Positions 1 through 6,295 are shown, counted from the stretch's first letter. The stretch: 8,498 nt of DNA from Bacteroidota bacterium (GCA_022560715.1 JADFSQ010000059.1:1-8498), one strand, 5' to 3'. Made by a program: numbers and translations. The notes: generated from the letters alone by a model not told the origin.

Positions 1-128
1 ACTTGTTTTAAAAACTGAACATTGGTAAATGCAACTTTTTGAAATTTTCGTAACTGAAATAAATGAACAATTATAGGAATAAGAAGTAGGAGTAAAGCGT
101 AAAGAAGTTCTGGGTATTTAAACTGCAT
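1..128 (-). CDS. BatA-domain (aerotolerance-type) membrane protein, N-terminal 42 residues, cut by window edge
   Basis: Reading leftwards from the ATG at 126-128, the frame is open to the window edge. It encodes a protein beginning MQFKYPELLYALLLLLIPII, then VHLFQLRKFQKVAFTNVQFL. This is the recognisable N-terminus of the BatA-type membrane proteins of Bacteroidota (TIGR02226 region): a short amphipathic start, one hydrophobic helix (about residues 8-21) and the basic FQLRxFQKVxFTNVxFLK motif at the cytoplasmic membrane boundary. Full-length relatives usually have several hundred residues and a C-terminal membrane segment; their biochemical role is not well established. The rest lies beyond position 1. 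The gene follows the glycosyltransferase on the same strand, but 270 bases containing strong repeats separate them, so it probably has its own promoter. The family call is from recall of the N-terminal motif and is fairly secure. Confidence 0.8.
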   Translation of the reverse strand, partial: MQFKYPELLYALLLLLIPIIVHLFQLRKFQKVAFTNVQFLKQ

Positions 129-153
129 CCTTAAAATGATTTGTCAAATATAG

Positions 154-210
154 AAAATGATACCTGATAAACTTGGAATCGTTTTGAGAAATTTAACTTT
201 TTTATCAATG
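154..210. repeat. Direct repeat copy 1 (about 57 bp) with internal inverted arms
   Basis: This copy matches 305-360 in order, sharing ACCTGATAAAC, the 14-base block TTTTGAGAAATTTA (182-195 and 333-346) and a TTTATCA end. Each copy carries inverted arms: here TGATAAA at 165-171 pairs with TTTATCA at 201-207. It lies between batA and the glycosyltransferase gene, outside coding sequence. It looks like a dispersed intergenic repeat or a small structured RNA; the function is unknown. Confidence 0.7.
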
Positions 211-224
211 TATTAGATTTATCC

Positions 225-257
225 AGACCTCACAGGTTTTTAAAACCTGTGAGGTCT
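225..257. repeat. Perfect 16-bp inverted repeat with 1-base spacer
   Basis: AGACCTCACAGGTTTT at 225-240 is the exact reverse complement of 242-257, with one T between. The palindrome sits midway between the two direct repeat copies at 154-210 and 305-360. It could act as a transcription barrier between the glycosyltransferase and batA, but neither strand has a U-run directly after the stem. I therefore call it a repeat, of a kind I recall being frequent between flavobacterial genes (recall only, not searched). Confidence 0.85.
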
Positions 258-304
258 AAAAAAATGAACAATTAAAATACTCGAAATTTTAATATTGTCT
301 TTAA

Positions 305-360
305 AAAATGAAACCTGATAAACTCTGTAACCTTTTGAGAAATTTAATTTTTTATCAGTG
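305..360. repeat. Direct repeat copy 2 (about 56 bp) with internal inverted arms
   Basis: This is the second copy of the 154-210 repeat. Its inverted arms are longer: CTGATAAA at 315-322 pairs with TTTATCAG at 351-358. Conservation of the arms while the loop drifts (for example CTTGGAATC against CTCTGTAAC) hints that pairing matters. The stretch 361-398, up to the glycosyltransferase stop, shows only the short inverted pair CGCT..AGCG (367-379). Confidence 0.7.
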
Positions 361-398
361 AATATCCGCTAAATCAGCGTTATCTGTGTTCTATTCCT

Positions 399-1406
399 TC
401 AGCAGAAGAAAAAATAATCCTTCATAGATTGGAGTTCTAATTTCTTTAGATAGTTTCTTATTTGTTTTTGAGCTTCGGCATTGGCAACAGTTATGATGCT
501 TTGAGGGTTTTTAATCTGCTTTAAAAAACGGAACGGTTTAAGCTTTTTACCATAAATATCACGTCCGATTTTTTTTGGGTTATCACAAATCCAATCAAAA
601 GGGACTTCGTTTTCTATCAGAGTTTTGACTATGGTTTTGCCTTTATTTCCAGCTCCCCAAAGTGTTAGAGGTCTTGTGCTGTCATAATCCAACTTTAAAA
701 AATAGTGTAATTTAATGTCTAGCAGATAGTTATGTGCATAATGAGAATCGGTTCGGGACGCTCTTGTTGCATAATCTCTCCATTGGTGTAACACAGTTGC
801 GCATGGAATACATTTATAATTATTTTGGTAAAACCTGAAGGTCAAATCGTAATCTTCAGGATAGCGATTAGAGTTAAAAGCATCAGCATTAATTAAATCT
901 TCACGAAAAACCATCCAACATGGAGAGGGAATAACACATTCTTTATAAATTTCAGAATAATTGGTTCCGTTTTTGGTTAAGTTGTTTATCCATGCTTCAT
1001 ATTTAGAATAACCATCGCCAATTCCTGTTTCTGAAAAATAGTGAACCAACCCAATAGCGACGTGCTTTCTTCCATATTTGATTAGATTATTGCTTAATAC
1101 TTCCAGTTTATTCGAAGACATGATATCATCACTATCCATTCTTGTAATCAACTCACCTTTGCTTTCAGAAAATGCTAATCGTAAGGCACTAATAATTCCA
1201 GAGCCATTATTTTTGAAGAGTTTAATTCGAGTATCGTCATTACTGAATTTTTCAACCAATTTGAAGCTTTCATCAGTCGAGCCATCATCAACGATTAGCA
1301 ATTCCCAATTTTTATACGATTGATTAATAATAGACTGCAAACATTCTGGTAAAAATTCAGCAGTATTTTTAAAGGGAATAAGAATGCTGATTAAAGGTTG
1401 CTGCAT
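399..1406 (-). CDS. Family 2 glycosyltransferase with a C-terminal nucleotide-binding-like domain
   Basis: The 335-residue protein should transfer a sugar from a nucleotide-sugar donor in the cytoplasm, for cell-surface glycan synthesis; donor and acceptor cannot be read. The GT-A fold spans about residues 4-230. It begins ISILIPFKN, with nucleotide-binding IVDDGSTD at 38-45, a DxD-type metal site MDSDD at 90-94, and an acidic YPEDYDLTFR motif at 182-191 where the catalytic base is expected. There is no transmembrane segment. After the GT domain comes an extra part (about 246-335) opening with LTLWGAGNKGK, a glycine-rich loop after a beta strand, and later ITVANAEAQ. This resembles a small Rossmann-like domain and is not needed for a minimal GT2. 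The ATG at 1404-1406 lies 13 bases after the stop of the sialidase-like gene, in the same direction, so the two are probably one operon. The family call is secure; substrate is open. Confidence 0.93.
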   Translation of the reverse strand: MQQPLISILIPFKNTAEFLPECLQSIINQSYKNWELLIVDDGSTDESFKLVEKFSNDDTRIKLFKNNGSGIISALRLAFSESKGELITRMDSDDIMSSNKLEVLSNNLIKYGRKHVAIGLVHYFSETGIGDGYSKYEAWINNLTKNGTNYSEIYKECVIPSPCWMVFREDLINADAFNSNRYPEDYDLTFRFYQNNYKCIPCATVLHQWRDYATRASRTDSHYAHNYLLDIKLHYFLKLDYDSTRPLTLWGAGNKGKTIVKTLIENEVPFDWICDNPKKIGRDIYGKKLKPFRFLKQIKNPQSIITVANAEAQKQIRNYLKKLELQSMKDYFFFC

Positions 1407-1419
1407 TTATTACACATAA

Positions 1420-2649
1420 TTATTTTAAATTCTTCGTATTTATTACAGCAGTTTTAATACTTAAATTTTCTTCGCCAACATTGGTCCAGGTTAAATAAGC
1501 CTTATCATCTTTAAGAACCATTCTGGGAAAACCACTTGAACGGCTTTCGGAAGATTCCGTTAATGTAATAAGTTCACTTAAAGTTCCATCAGCACCTACT
1601 TTTTGAAGTTGGATTACAGTACTATCTTCCACAATATCCATCCAACTTACTAAAGCCGAACCATCTTCTAAAATTTCAATATCCACACGACCCATTGGGT
1701 CTACGCCAATATTTATTGGCTCACCAAAGGTTTCGCCATTATCTTTAGAGAACACAACTTTTACTTTGGGTGTGTTGTTTGCCATAGTAAACCAAACTAC
1801 AGCTACTGTGTTTTCTTTAGTAGAAATTGCAGCACCATTTACTGGGCAGCCAACAATATGCCAATTATCGTTAAAAATAGGTTTCGGTTCTGTCCATTCG
1901 TTATTAATTTGCCGTACATAATAAATGTCTCTTATTTCATCTTCTGAACGATCTCTATACACAACTATTGCACCATTTTTTGTCATGGCAGCATCAGTCT
2001 GACAACAATCACAAACACGAGAATCTAATAAATATTCATTTAGCAAGATTCCGTCTTTATTTATAATCGCACTTCGTATAGTCATTTCTTTTGTTATGGT
2101 CGAATCTTTTTCGGCGTAAGCCATTTGCCTTCCGTCAAGCCATACAGCAAGAAAATTACCATCATTAGTAGCAACTTTACTCACAAAACCGTGTTCGGTA
2201 TTTGTATTATCAGTATGTGGAATAAATGCCTTTTCCCAAGTATTTCCGTTATCGTTAGAGAGTATGAGTTTTACATCATATGCATAAGTATCATCGGCAC
2301 TTTTGTCTAAATAATGAGCAGCTAAACCATTGTCTCCAAAAGAAGTGATAGAAGGGAAGTCTGCCCAATTTACAAACCAACCTGTACCATTAGCAATAGT
2401 TTTTGGTGTTGACCAACTGTTATCATCGTTTAAAGTTGACAACAATAAGGTATTGCTTTTATCAGCATTAGTTTCAATCCAACTTAAATAAATTGTACCA
2501 TCATTTGCTTTATGCAAATTAGGCTCGGAACTGTTTGCTTCAGTAGGAACAGTTAGAAAAGTAATAGTTTCGGCTGGTTCAGATCTACAAGAACTCAACA
2601 ACACTAAAATAAAAAGTGTTCTTAATCCGAAATATAAAGAGTATTTCAT
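1420..2649 (-). CDS. Sialidase-fold (BNR-repeat) lipoprotein with CxCC motif
   Basis: The 409-residue protein has a lipoprotein signal: basic N-terminus, hydrophobic core, and lipobox LLSSC with lipidation expected at Cys21. The mature part is a beta-propeller of the sialidase superfamily. Asp-box motifs are visible as SNDNGNTW (131-138) and SKDNGETF (301-308), with weaker strands such as GTIYLSW and AYLTW. A conserved-looking cluster DSRVCDCCQTDAA (209-221) is followed by YRDRSEDEIRDI and, near 264-273, HIVGCPVNGA. I recall these blocks from a family usually annotated 'sialidase' or 'exo-alpha-sialidase' without proof of activity. I see no clear sialidase arginine triad, so the enzyme name should not be trusted. 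The cysteines could bind metal or form disulfides on the exported protein. It is the first gene of a probable pair with the glycosyltransferase. Confidence 0.85.
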   Translation of the reverse strand: MKYSLYFGLRTLFILVLLSSCRSEPAETITFLTVPTEANSSEPNLHKANDGTIYLSWIETNADKSNTLLLSTLNDDNSWSTPKTIANGTGWFVNWADFPSITSFGDNGLAAHYLDKSADDTYAYDVKLILSNDNGNTWEKAFIPHTDNTNTEHGFVSKVATNDGNFLAVWLDGRQMAYAEKDSTITKEMTIRSAIINKDGILLNEYLLDSRVCDCCQTDAAMTKNGAIVVYRDRSEDEIRDIYYVRQINNEWTEPKPIFNDNWHIVGCPVNGAAISTKENTVAVVWFTMANNTPKVKVVFSKDNGETFGEPINIGVDPMGRVDIEILEDGSALVSWMDIVEDSTVIQLQKVGADGTLSELITLTESSESRSSGFPRMVLKDDKAYLTWTNVGEENLSIKTAVINTKNLK

Positions 2650-2669
2650 GTGTTCATATTTATTGGTTT

Positions 2670-2677
2670 CAAAAGTA
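2670..2677 (-). promoter_or_regulatory. Candidate Bacteroidota -7 box for the sialidase-like gene
   Basis: On the minus strand the bases read TACTTTTG, a full match to the Bacteroidota sigma-A -7 consensus TAnnTTTG. They lie about 20 bases before the ATG, giving a short leader. A TTG lies upstream with a spacing of 14 bases, shorter than the usual -33 distance, so only the -7 half is convincing. Confidence 0.45.
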
Positions 2678-2911
2678 GTTAAAACTATCTACAATAGTGT
2701 GTTTCGCTTTAGAGTCTAAAAATATTTTGCCACGAATTTCACTAAACAGACTTTTAGTCTGCCAAACCAAACCTATGACACTTTAGTCTTTAGTCTTTAT
2801 GATATGTATTTAACTGTTTGTTAGATAACTAAAAATAAGTCTTTTGTCTATTTTCTTTCAGCGAAGCGGTCTTACATCTTTTCTAGCAAGCTACTAATCA
2901 ATTATTATCTT
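2678..2911. other. Noncoding gap with short hairpins
   Basis: No gene is visible between the carboxypeptidase stop and the sialidase-like promoter. The gap holds a compact hairpin CAGACT-TTT-AGTCTG (2747-2761) and a tandem TTAGTCT motif just after it (about 2782-2797). No clear terminator with a U-run was found for the carboxypeptidase. The 262-base intergenic distance suggests that it and the sialidase-like gene are separate transcription units. Confidence 0.5.
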
Positions 2912-4399
2912 TTAATATTTAGCGGCTTTCCCTTTGGCTGAAGAATTTTTGATAAACTCACGAATGTCATCATTAGCTTTAATTAAATCTTCATTTCGTA
3001 AATACATCATGTGTCCGCTTCTATATCCTTTAAACGTAAAGCGGTCTTTCATTTTACCACTTGGGTCTATTTGCCACATCGTGTATTTTGCACTAAAATA
3101 CGTTGTAGCTCCATCGTAATATCCAGATTGATTCAATACTTTTAAATACGGATTTGAAGCCATTGCCTGACGTAAATTATCTCTGGTGTTATCATTTTCG
3201 TTATTCCAAGGACGCACAGAACCAAACATATTGTATTTAATATCTGTATTAAATTTTAATTCTTTTTTGATGTAATCGTTTATTGCAGGTGTAAACGAGT
3301 GTAACCAAGACGTTAATTCGGCACTGTAATCAGGTCGGGTTCCAGCTTCCATTTTATCAAGTCCTAAATAGCGAGAATCTAAGCGTCCAATAGTTTGACC
3401 CGTTTTATCACGTAATAGTTCTTTCCAGAAAAAACTATTCGGAACAAATAAATTATGTTGTAGAATAGATTTTTTACTTAAACCAGAATAATATGCCATT
3501 TTTTCTGCAACGCTTTGCCGTTCAGCATCCGAAATAAATCCTCCTTTTGCCAATGCAGGCATTAAAGTATTAATTGCATAATCTTCAGATTCTGGTAAAA
3601 TTTCAAGTAAATCTTTACTTTGCAAGGCACTAGGTAACATTTTATGGTACCAGGCAGCAGCTGTATAATATGGCAAATTCAACGCAGAAGAAACCGGACC
3701 ACCATTTCGCAATACTTTATAATCGGCAGGAGACACCATAATAACACCATTTAAATACATCCATTGGCTATTTTGCAGTTCAAGAGATAATCCCATCACT
3801 CGGGTGCCTCCATAGCTTTCGCCAATAATATATTTGGGAGATTCCCAACGGTTGTTTCGGGAAACAAAGGTGTTTACCCATTCGGCGAGGTATTTAATAT
3901 CTGCATTAATTCCAAAGAATTGTTCTTTCTCTGGCATTTTACCATCTTTATCAGGAATCATTCTTGAGTAGCCTGTATTTACCGGATTTACAAATACAAT
4001 ATCTGCTACATCAATAATAGAATTTGGGTTATTCCTGAATCCATAAGGTTGCACAGGATAACCTTCATCATCAATATTTAAAATACGAGGCCCTGTATAA
4101 GCGATATGCATCCATACTGAAGCTGATCCTGGTCCGCCATTAAAAGAAATAATCAACGGTCTTTTAGCTCTGTTTTTAATATTATTACGTTTGTAATAGG
4201 TATAAAATAATGTTGCAGTTGGTTCACCATTTTTATCCCAAACCGGTTGCATTCCTGTGGTGGCAGTATAAGAAAAATTTTGCCCTTTTACAGTTGTATT
4301 ATGTGTAGTTACAACCATGGTGTCTATTGGGATTTTTCTACTTTGGCTATAAGAAAAAAGAATTCCTATAAAGAAAAAGAGTAGAACTGGTTTTTTCAT
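2912..4399 (-). CDS. Secreted serine carboxypeptidase, peptidase family S10
   Basis: The 495-residue protein should remove C-terminal residues from peptides in the periplasm. A signal peptide is evident: MKKP, then a hydrophobic core to about residue 17, with cleavage likely near SYSQS. No lipobox is seen. S10 family landmarks appear in order: oxyanion-region motif FNGGPGSAS (86-94), VNPVNTGYS (137-145) in place of the usual VDxPxGTGFS, nucleophile motif GESYGG with Ser195, candidate Asp429 in GYYDGAT, and His463 in RSGHMMY. The catalytic triad is therefore intact. Length fits bacterial S10 members; there is no C-terminal sorting domain of the type IX system, so a periplasmic location is inferred. 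The ATG start at 4397-4399 opens directly into the signal peptide. The gene lies 109 bases after TIGR02757 on the same strand; co-transcription is possible. Confidence 0.93.
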   Translation of the reverse strand: MKKPVLLFFFIGILFSYSQSRKIPIDTMVVTTHNTTVKGQNFSYTATTGMQPVWDKNGEPTATLFYTYYKRNNIKNRAKRPLIISFNGGPGSASVWMHIAYTGPRILNIDDEGYPVQPYGFRNNPNSIIDVADIVFVNPVNTGYSRMIPDKDGKMPEKEQFFGINADIKYLAEWVNTFVSRNNRWESPKYIIGESYGGTRVMGLSLELQNSQWMYLNGVIMVSPADYKVLRNGGPVSSALNLPYYTAAAWYHKMLPSALQSKDLLEILPESEDYAINTLMPALAKGGFISDAERQSVAEKMAYYSGLSKKSILQHNLFVPNSFFWKELLRDKTGQTIGRLDSRYLGLDKMEAGTRPDYSAELTSWLHSFTPAINDYIKKELKFNTDIKYNMFGSVRPWNNENDNTRDNLRQAMASNPYLKVLNQSGYYDGATTYFSAKYTMWQIDPSGKMKDRFTFKGYRSGHMMYLRNEDLIKANDDIREFIKNSSAKGKAAKY

Positions 4400-4479
4400 T
4401 GTGTTTTATTGGTTTTAGAATGTGTCTAAATTACTACTTTGAAAGTAAAAGAGAAATAAATAAATGTTAATTCATAAAA

Positions 4480-4508
4480 GTGTCTAAAGTGCCTAAAGTG
4501 TGCTAAAG
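4480..4508. repeat. Three imperfect tandem units of about 9 bp
   Basis: GTGTCTAAA, GTGCCTAAA and GTGTGCTAAA follow one another directly. They end at the base before the TIGR02757 stop codon (4509-4511). A further GTGTCTAAA is present near 4422. This is a small low-complexity tract between TIGR02757 and the carboxypeptidase gene, with no evident function. Confidence 0.6.
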
Positions 4509-5285
4509 TTAAAACCCTTCAAAAACGCCTAAACCAAATAAGGCAAAATCATATTTTACAGGATCTTGTGCATCAAGTTTTCTTAAAGCTGAATCGAGTT
4601 CCAATAAAGCTTTCCCATCATTTTGTTTTCGATGTAATAAGCCTAATTTTCTAGCAACGTTTCCAGAATGTACATCCAAAGGGCAAGAAAGTTGCGCAGG
4701 AGAGAGGCTTGTCCAAATACCAAAATCAACACCTGCATTATCACGTCTTACCATCCATCGTAAAAACATATTAATACGTTTCGCTGCCGAATTTTTAAGT
4801 GGGTCGCTAATATGTTTTTGTGTTCTGGCTAAATGCTCTATTTCAAAAAACACTTTTTTTAATTGATGAATTGATTTTTGTAACGAATTTGTTTCTGCGT
4901 GTTTACTAAAAACATTTTCTAACCCAAGATGAGTTTCATAAATGTACCTTAGGCACTTTATAAACTGAATAAAATCGTTACCATTAAATGTACGATGTAC
5001 AAAAGGAAGTAGCTGTTCTAAATCGGTTTCCTGATGATTCATCACAAAGTCATAAGGCGAATTATCGAGCAATTGCATCATATATTTTGCATTCTTGATG
5101 ATGCTTTTTCTATTTCCCCATGCTATGGTTGCAGTTAAGAAAGCAGCAATTTCGATGTCCTCTTTTTTATTGAATTGATGTGGCACTTGTATAGGGTCAC
5201 TTTCAATAAATCTTGAGTTGTTGTATTGTACAACTTTAGAATCTAAAAAATCTTTGAGTTCTGTAATGTTTAAAAAGTTTGCCAC
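4509..5285 (-). CDS. TIGR02757 family protein (DUF2400)
   Basis: The 258-residue protein matches the TIGR02757/DUF2400 family by its spaced motifs: FIESDPIQVPHQF (26-38), DIEIAAFLTATIAWGNRKSI (43-62), AAKRINMFLRWMVRRD (167-182), GVDFGIW (185-191), PLDVHSGNVARKLGLL (202-217) and a C-terminal DPVKYDFALFGLGVFEG. It is cytosolic, mostly helical, and without a signal or membrane segment. The biochemical function of the family is unknown to me. The start is GTG at 5283-5285: an in-frame TAA lies 9 codons upstream and the next ATG (residue 69, inside YMMQLL) would delete conserved motifs. The first codons and upstream region recur, diverged, at 6144-6350. In relatives I recall this gene close to lolD, which fits the lolD gene here being displaced by the 2.6-kb insertion. 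Confidence 0.9.
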   Translation of the reverse strand: MANFLNITELKDFLDSKVVQYNNSRFIESDPIQVPHQFNKKEDIEIAAFLTATIAWGNRKSIIKNAKYMMQLLDNSPYDFVMNHQETDLEQLLPFVHRTFNGNDFIQFIKCLRYIYETHLGLENVFSKHAETNSLQKSIHQLKKVFFEIEHLARTQKHISDPLKNSAAKRINMFLRWMVRRDNAGVDFGIWTSLSPAQLSCPLDVHSGNVARKLGLLHRKQNDGKALLELDSALRKLDAQDPVKYDFALFGLGVFEGF

Positions 5286-5320
5286 AGATAGACGAATGTT
5301 TGATTACCAATTTTAGTGAT

Positions 5321-5328
5321 TAAATGTA
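5321..5328 (-). promoter_or_regulatory. Candidate -7 box for TIGR02757
   Basis: The minus strand reads TACATTTA, one base from the TAnnTTTG consensus, about 36 bases before the GTG start. The duplicated upstream region keeps a matching element, TATATTTA, at 6192-6199, in the same position relative to the shared TTTTAGTGAT block. That conservation is the main support; no clear -33 TTG is seen. Confidence 0.3.
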
Positions 5329-5414
5329 TAAATAATCTTGATAAGTTTTAAATAAAAAACTAATTTCGCTTATCGGACGATATAACCAATTGAAACTGAA
5401 TATATCTTAATCCA

Positions 5415-5423
5415 TTACCTGTA
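5415..5423 (+). repeat. Upstream arm of cargo-specific 9-bp inverted repeat, cassette 1
   Basis: TTACCTGTA lies 10 bases before the ATG of the orphan gene, in the context A-TTACCTGTA-A-TT. Its perfect complement is at 5880-5888. The bases flanking both arms do not pair (A against C on each side), and the same two mismatches recur in cassette 2. The pairing is therefore exactly bounded. Confidence 0.75.
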
Positions 5424-5433
5424 ATTAAAAAAA

Positions 5434-5898
5434 ATGAATTGGAATAAAGTAGATAAAGTTTGGAATGAGTTTTCTAAGTTAAAAAACATAGATTTAAAAT
5501 ATAAAGAACGTAATCTACTTAATGTCATTCAATCTCTTTATTTGATTAATTATACAAATGAAGTAGCCACCTTTAGTTTTATTGGAATATTATGGAAATC
5601 AACTGAAGGTCACAATACTAACAAAACATCTATAATAGTAGAATATGAAAACAGGTTAGATATAAATAATTTTGAATTTGAAAATTCCAGTAAAATAAAG
5701 AGCATATTTTCTAAAAACAAAATAACTGAATTTGAAAAAAATATTTTAAAAAAGCTTAAAAAATTTAATGGTAATAGCATTACTTTGAAAGACAACTTTA
5801 TTAGAATTGATGCAGATCATATCTTTTCTACTATAGATGAGTTTGAACATGTAACGGATTTGATATCAAAGCTAAAAACTACAGGTAACAAATTATAA
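5434..5898 (+). CDS. Orphan hypothetical protein, 154 residues (cassette 1 cargo)
   Basis: I do not recognise this protein. It starts MNWNKVDKVWNEFSKLKNID, is rich in Lys, Asn, Ile and Phe, and has no signal peptide or membrane segment, so it is probably a soluble cytoplasmic protein. The pattern suggests an alpha/beta start (helical to about residue 38, then strands TNEVATFSFIGILW and TSIIVEYE), followed by a lysine-rich linker or coiled helix (about 85-112) and a second helix at the end (DEFEHVTDLISKLK). No catalytic motif is apparent. It lies on the strand opposite to TIGR02757 and lolD. The ATG follows an A-rich leader ten bases after the upstream 9-bp repeat arm. The downstream arm (5880-5888) overlaps codons for the last residues, TTGNKL, so the repeat constrains the C-terminus. 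A small accessory or effector-type cargo is possible but unsupported. Confidence 0.7.
   Translation: MNWNKVDKVWNEFSKLKNIDLKYKERNLLNVIQSLYLINYTNEVATFSFIGILWKSTEGHNTNKTSIIVEYENRLDINNFEFENSSKIKSIFSKNKITEFEKNILKKLKKFNGNSITLKDNFIRIDADHIFSTIDEFEHVTDLISKLKTTGNKL
5880..5888 (+). repeat. Downstream arm of cargo-specific 9-bp inverted repeat, cassette 1
   Basis: TACAGGTAA is the exact reverse complement of 5415-5423, in the context AAC-TACAGGTAA-C. It lies inside the last codons of the orphan gene, just before its stop at 5896-5898. In a transcript the two arms could pair and close the whole message into a loop; in single-stranded DNA they would bring the cassette ends together. Confidence 0.75.
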
Positions 5899-6023
5899 AA
5901 TTAATTGCTAGTGCAAGCCTACTTACGAAAATCCTCCCACGCAAAGCGTGGCAGGACGGATTTTCTACTCGGTTTGTATTTGCTAAATTTAGTGTTTAAA
6001 CACGCAACTAATCATATACAAAA
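5899..6023. other. Palindromic tail of cassette 1, no gene
   Basis: The noncoding stretch after the orphan gene consists of foldable parts: a two-part hairpin at 5927-5965, a 12-bp perfect palindrome GTGTTTAAACAC (5992-6003), and arms CGGTTTGTAT (5970-5979) with ATACAAAACCG (6016-6026) that pair with one bulged base. The pieces resemble those of the cassette 2 tail (7756-7873), but the AAAATCC/GGATTTT hairpin lies on the other side of the TTTAGT..TTAA..CACG segment, as if this tail were inverted. Part could end transcription of the cargo. Confidence 0.6.
5927..5965. repeat. Composite hairpin with a GC-rich insert
   Basis: The outer stem GAAAATCC (5927-5934) pairs perfectly with GGATTTTC (5958-5965). 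Inside it sits a GC-rich hairpin, CCACGC-AAA-GCGTGG (5937-5951), extended by CCT and AGG across a C:C mismatch. Cassette 2 has the same outer stem with only a short loop (7833-7855), so the GC-rich inner hairpin looks like a later insertion. Confidence 0.7.
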
Positions 6024-6047
6024 CCGATAAGCGCAACTCTAAAAATT
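6022..6047. repeat. 26-bp exact direct repeat, right cassette end, copy 1
   Basis: AACCGATAAGCGCAACTC plus TAAAAATT is identical at 7874-7899. It covers the right outer arm of the cassette and runs into the lolD 3' flank. It is followed by inverted arms CAACTCTA (6034-6041) and TAGAGTTG (6057-6064), also kept next to lolD (7887-7893 and 7910-7916). This end is better conserved than the adjacent lolD coding fragment. Confidence 0.85.
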
Positions 6048-6156
6048 AAGTCAAAATAGAGTTGATATTTATAATTTTACCATCAACCATAGTTAGCTTT
6101 CTATAAGCCATATTAACTAGTTCTTGATTATGAGTTACAATAATAAAAAGTTTGCC
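6046..6156 (-). pseudogene. lolD: lolD 3' fragment (duplicated last ~30 codons)
   Basis: Read on the minus strand, 6156 to 6046 keeps an open frame encoding [20 protein letters not shown] followed by LTMVDGKIIN, then a changed tail INSILT and stop. The intact lolD at the right edge ends [20 protein letters not shown] and [11 protein letters not shown]; 24 of the 30 shared residues agree. The fragment contains only the H-loop region (VTHNQE) of an ABC ATPase and lacks the nucleotide-binding motifs, so it cannot function. The frame is intact despite clear nucleotide divergence, which suggests it came from a diverged copy and has not long decayed. At its upper end it runs directly into a copy of the TIGR02757 start region through a shared 15-base sequence. 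Confidence 0.88.
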
Positions 6157-6276
6157 ACTAATACACTAATATTTGGTTGCTGTTTTAGTGATAAATATAG
6201 AGAGTTTATTGATATATTTCGGATAAGTTAAGTAAGAGAAGCATTGATTATTTTAAATAAAAATTATAACTTCGCT

Positions 6277-6295
6277 CCTGCCTGCCGTAGGTAGG
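6277..6295. repeat. 19-bp palindromic insertion in the left end of cassette 2
   Basis: CCTGCCTGCCGTAGGTAGG folds on itself (CCTGCCTGC with GTAGGTAGG, two G-T pairs). It sits exactly between CGCT and TATCG, which are contiguous in cassette 1 (5367-5375). It is GC-rich against an AT-rich background. I read it as a short mobile palindrome inserted into the cassette end. Confidence 0.7.

Larger units (their letters stand above)
5367..6033 (+). other. Cargo cassette 1: nested inverted repeats around the orphan gene
   Basis: From outside inward, the sequence shows: outer arms CGCTTATCGG (5367-5376) and its perfect complement CCGATAAGCG (6024-6033); a left-side inverted pair GATATA (5379-5384) and TATATC (5401-5406); and a 9-bp inverted repeat TTACCTGTA at 5415-5423 and 5880-5888 bracketing the coding region. 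A palindromic tail occupies 5899-6023. The same order of parts surrounds the gene at 6365-7732. The whole unit sits, in opposite orientation to its neighbours, in the gap upstream of TIGR02757. No recombinase is encoded. The structure is directly visible; that it is a transferable unit is inference. Confidence 0.65.

Noticed and set aside
225..257. Intrinsic terminator between the glycosyltransferase and batA
   Set aside because: The stem is strong, but neither strand has a run of T directly after it, so it is reported as a palindromic repeat.
1078..1323. Plus-strand reading frames inside the glycosyltransferase, and similar ones at 2125-2310, 2934-3119 and, on the minus strand, 5610-5795 and 6727-6915
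   Set aside because: All lie antisense within well-supported genes, encode no recognisable protein and have no leader features; they are by-products of the real frames.
4480..4508. CRISPR or other regular repeat array
   Set aside because: There are only three imperfect 9-base units without spacers; no array-like structure exists anywhere in the window.
5434..5898. Toxin, immunity or antiphage protein
   Set aside because: No motif of a known toxin, immunity or defence family can be seen; accessory location alone is not enough for that call.
6046..6156. Independent small gene encoding a VTHNQE-containing peptide
   Set aside because: It is the tail of an ABC ATPase without Walker A, signature or Walker B motifs and without its own start; a gene fragment explains it fully.
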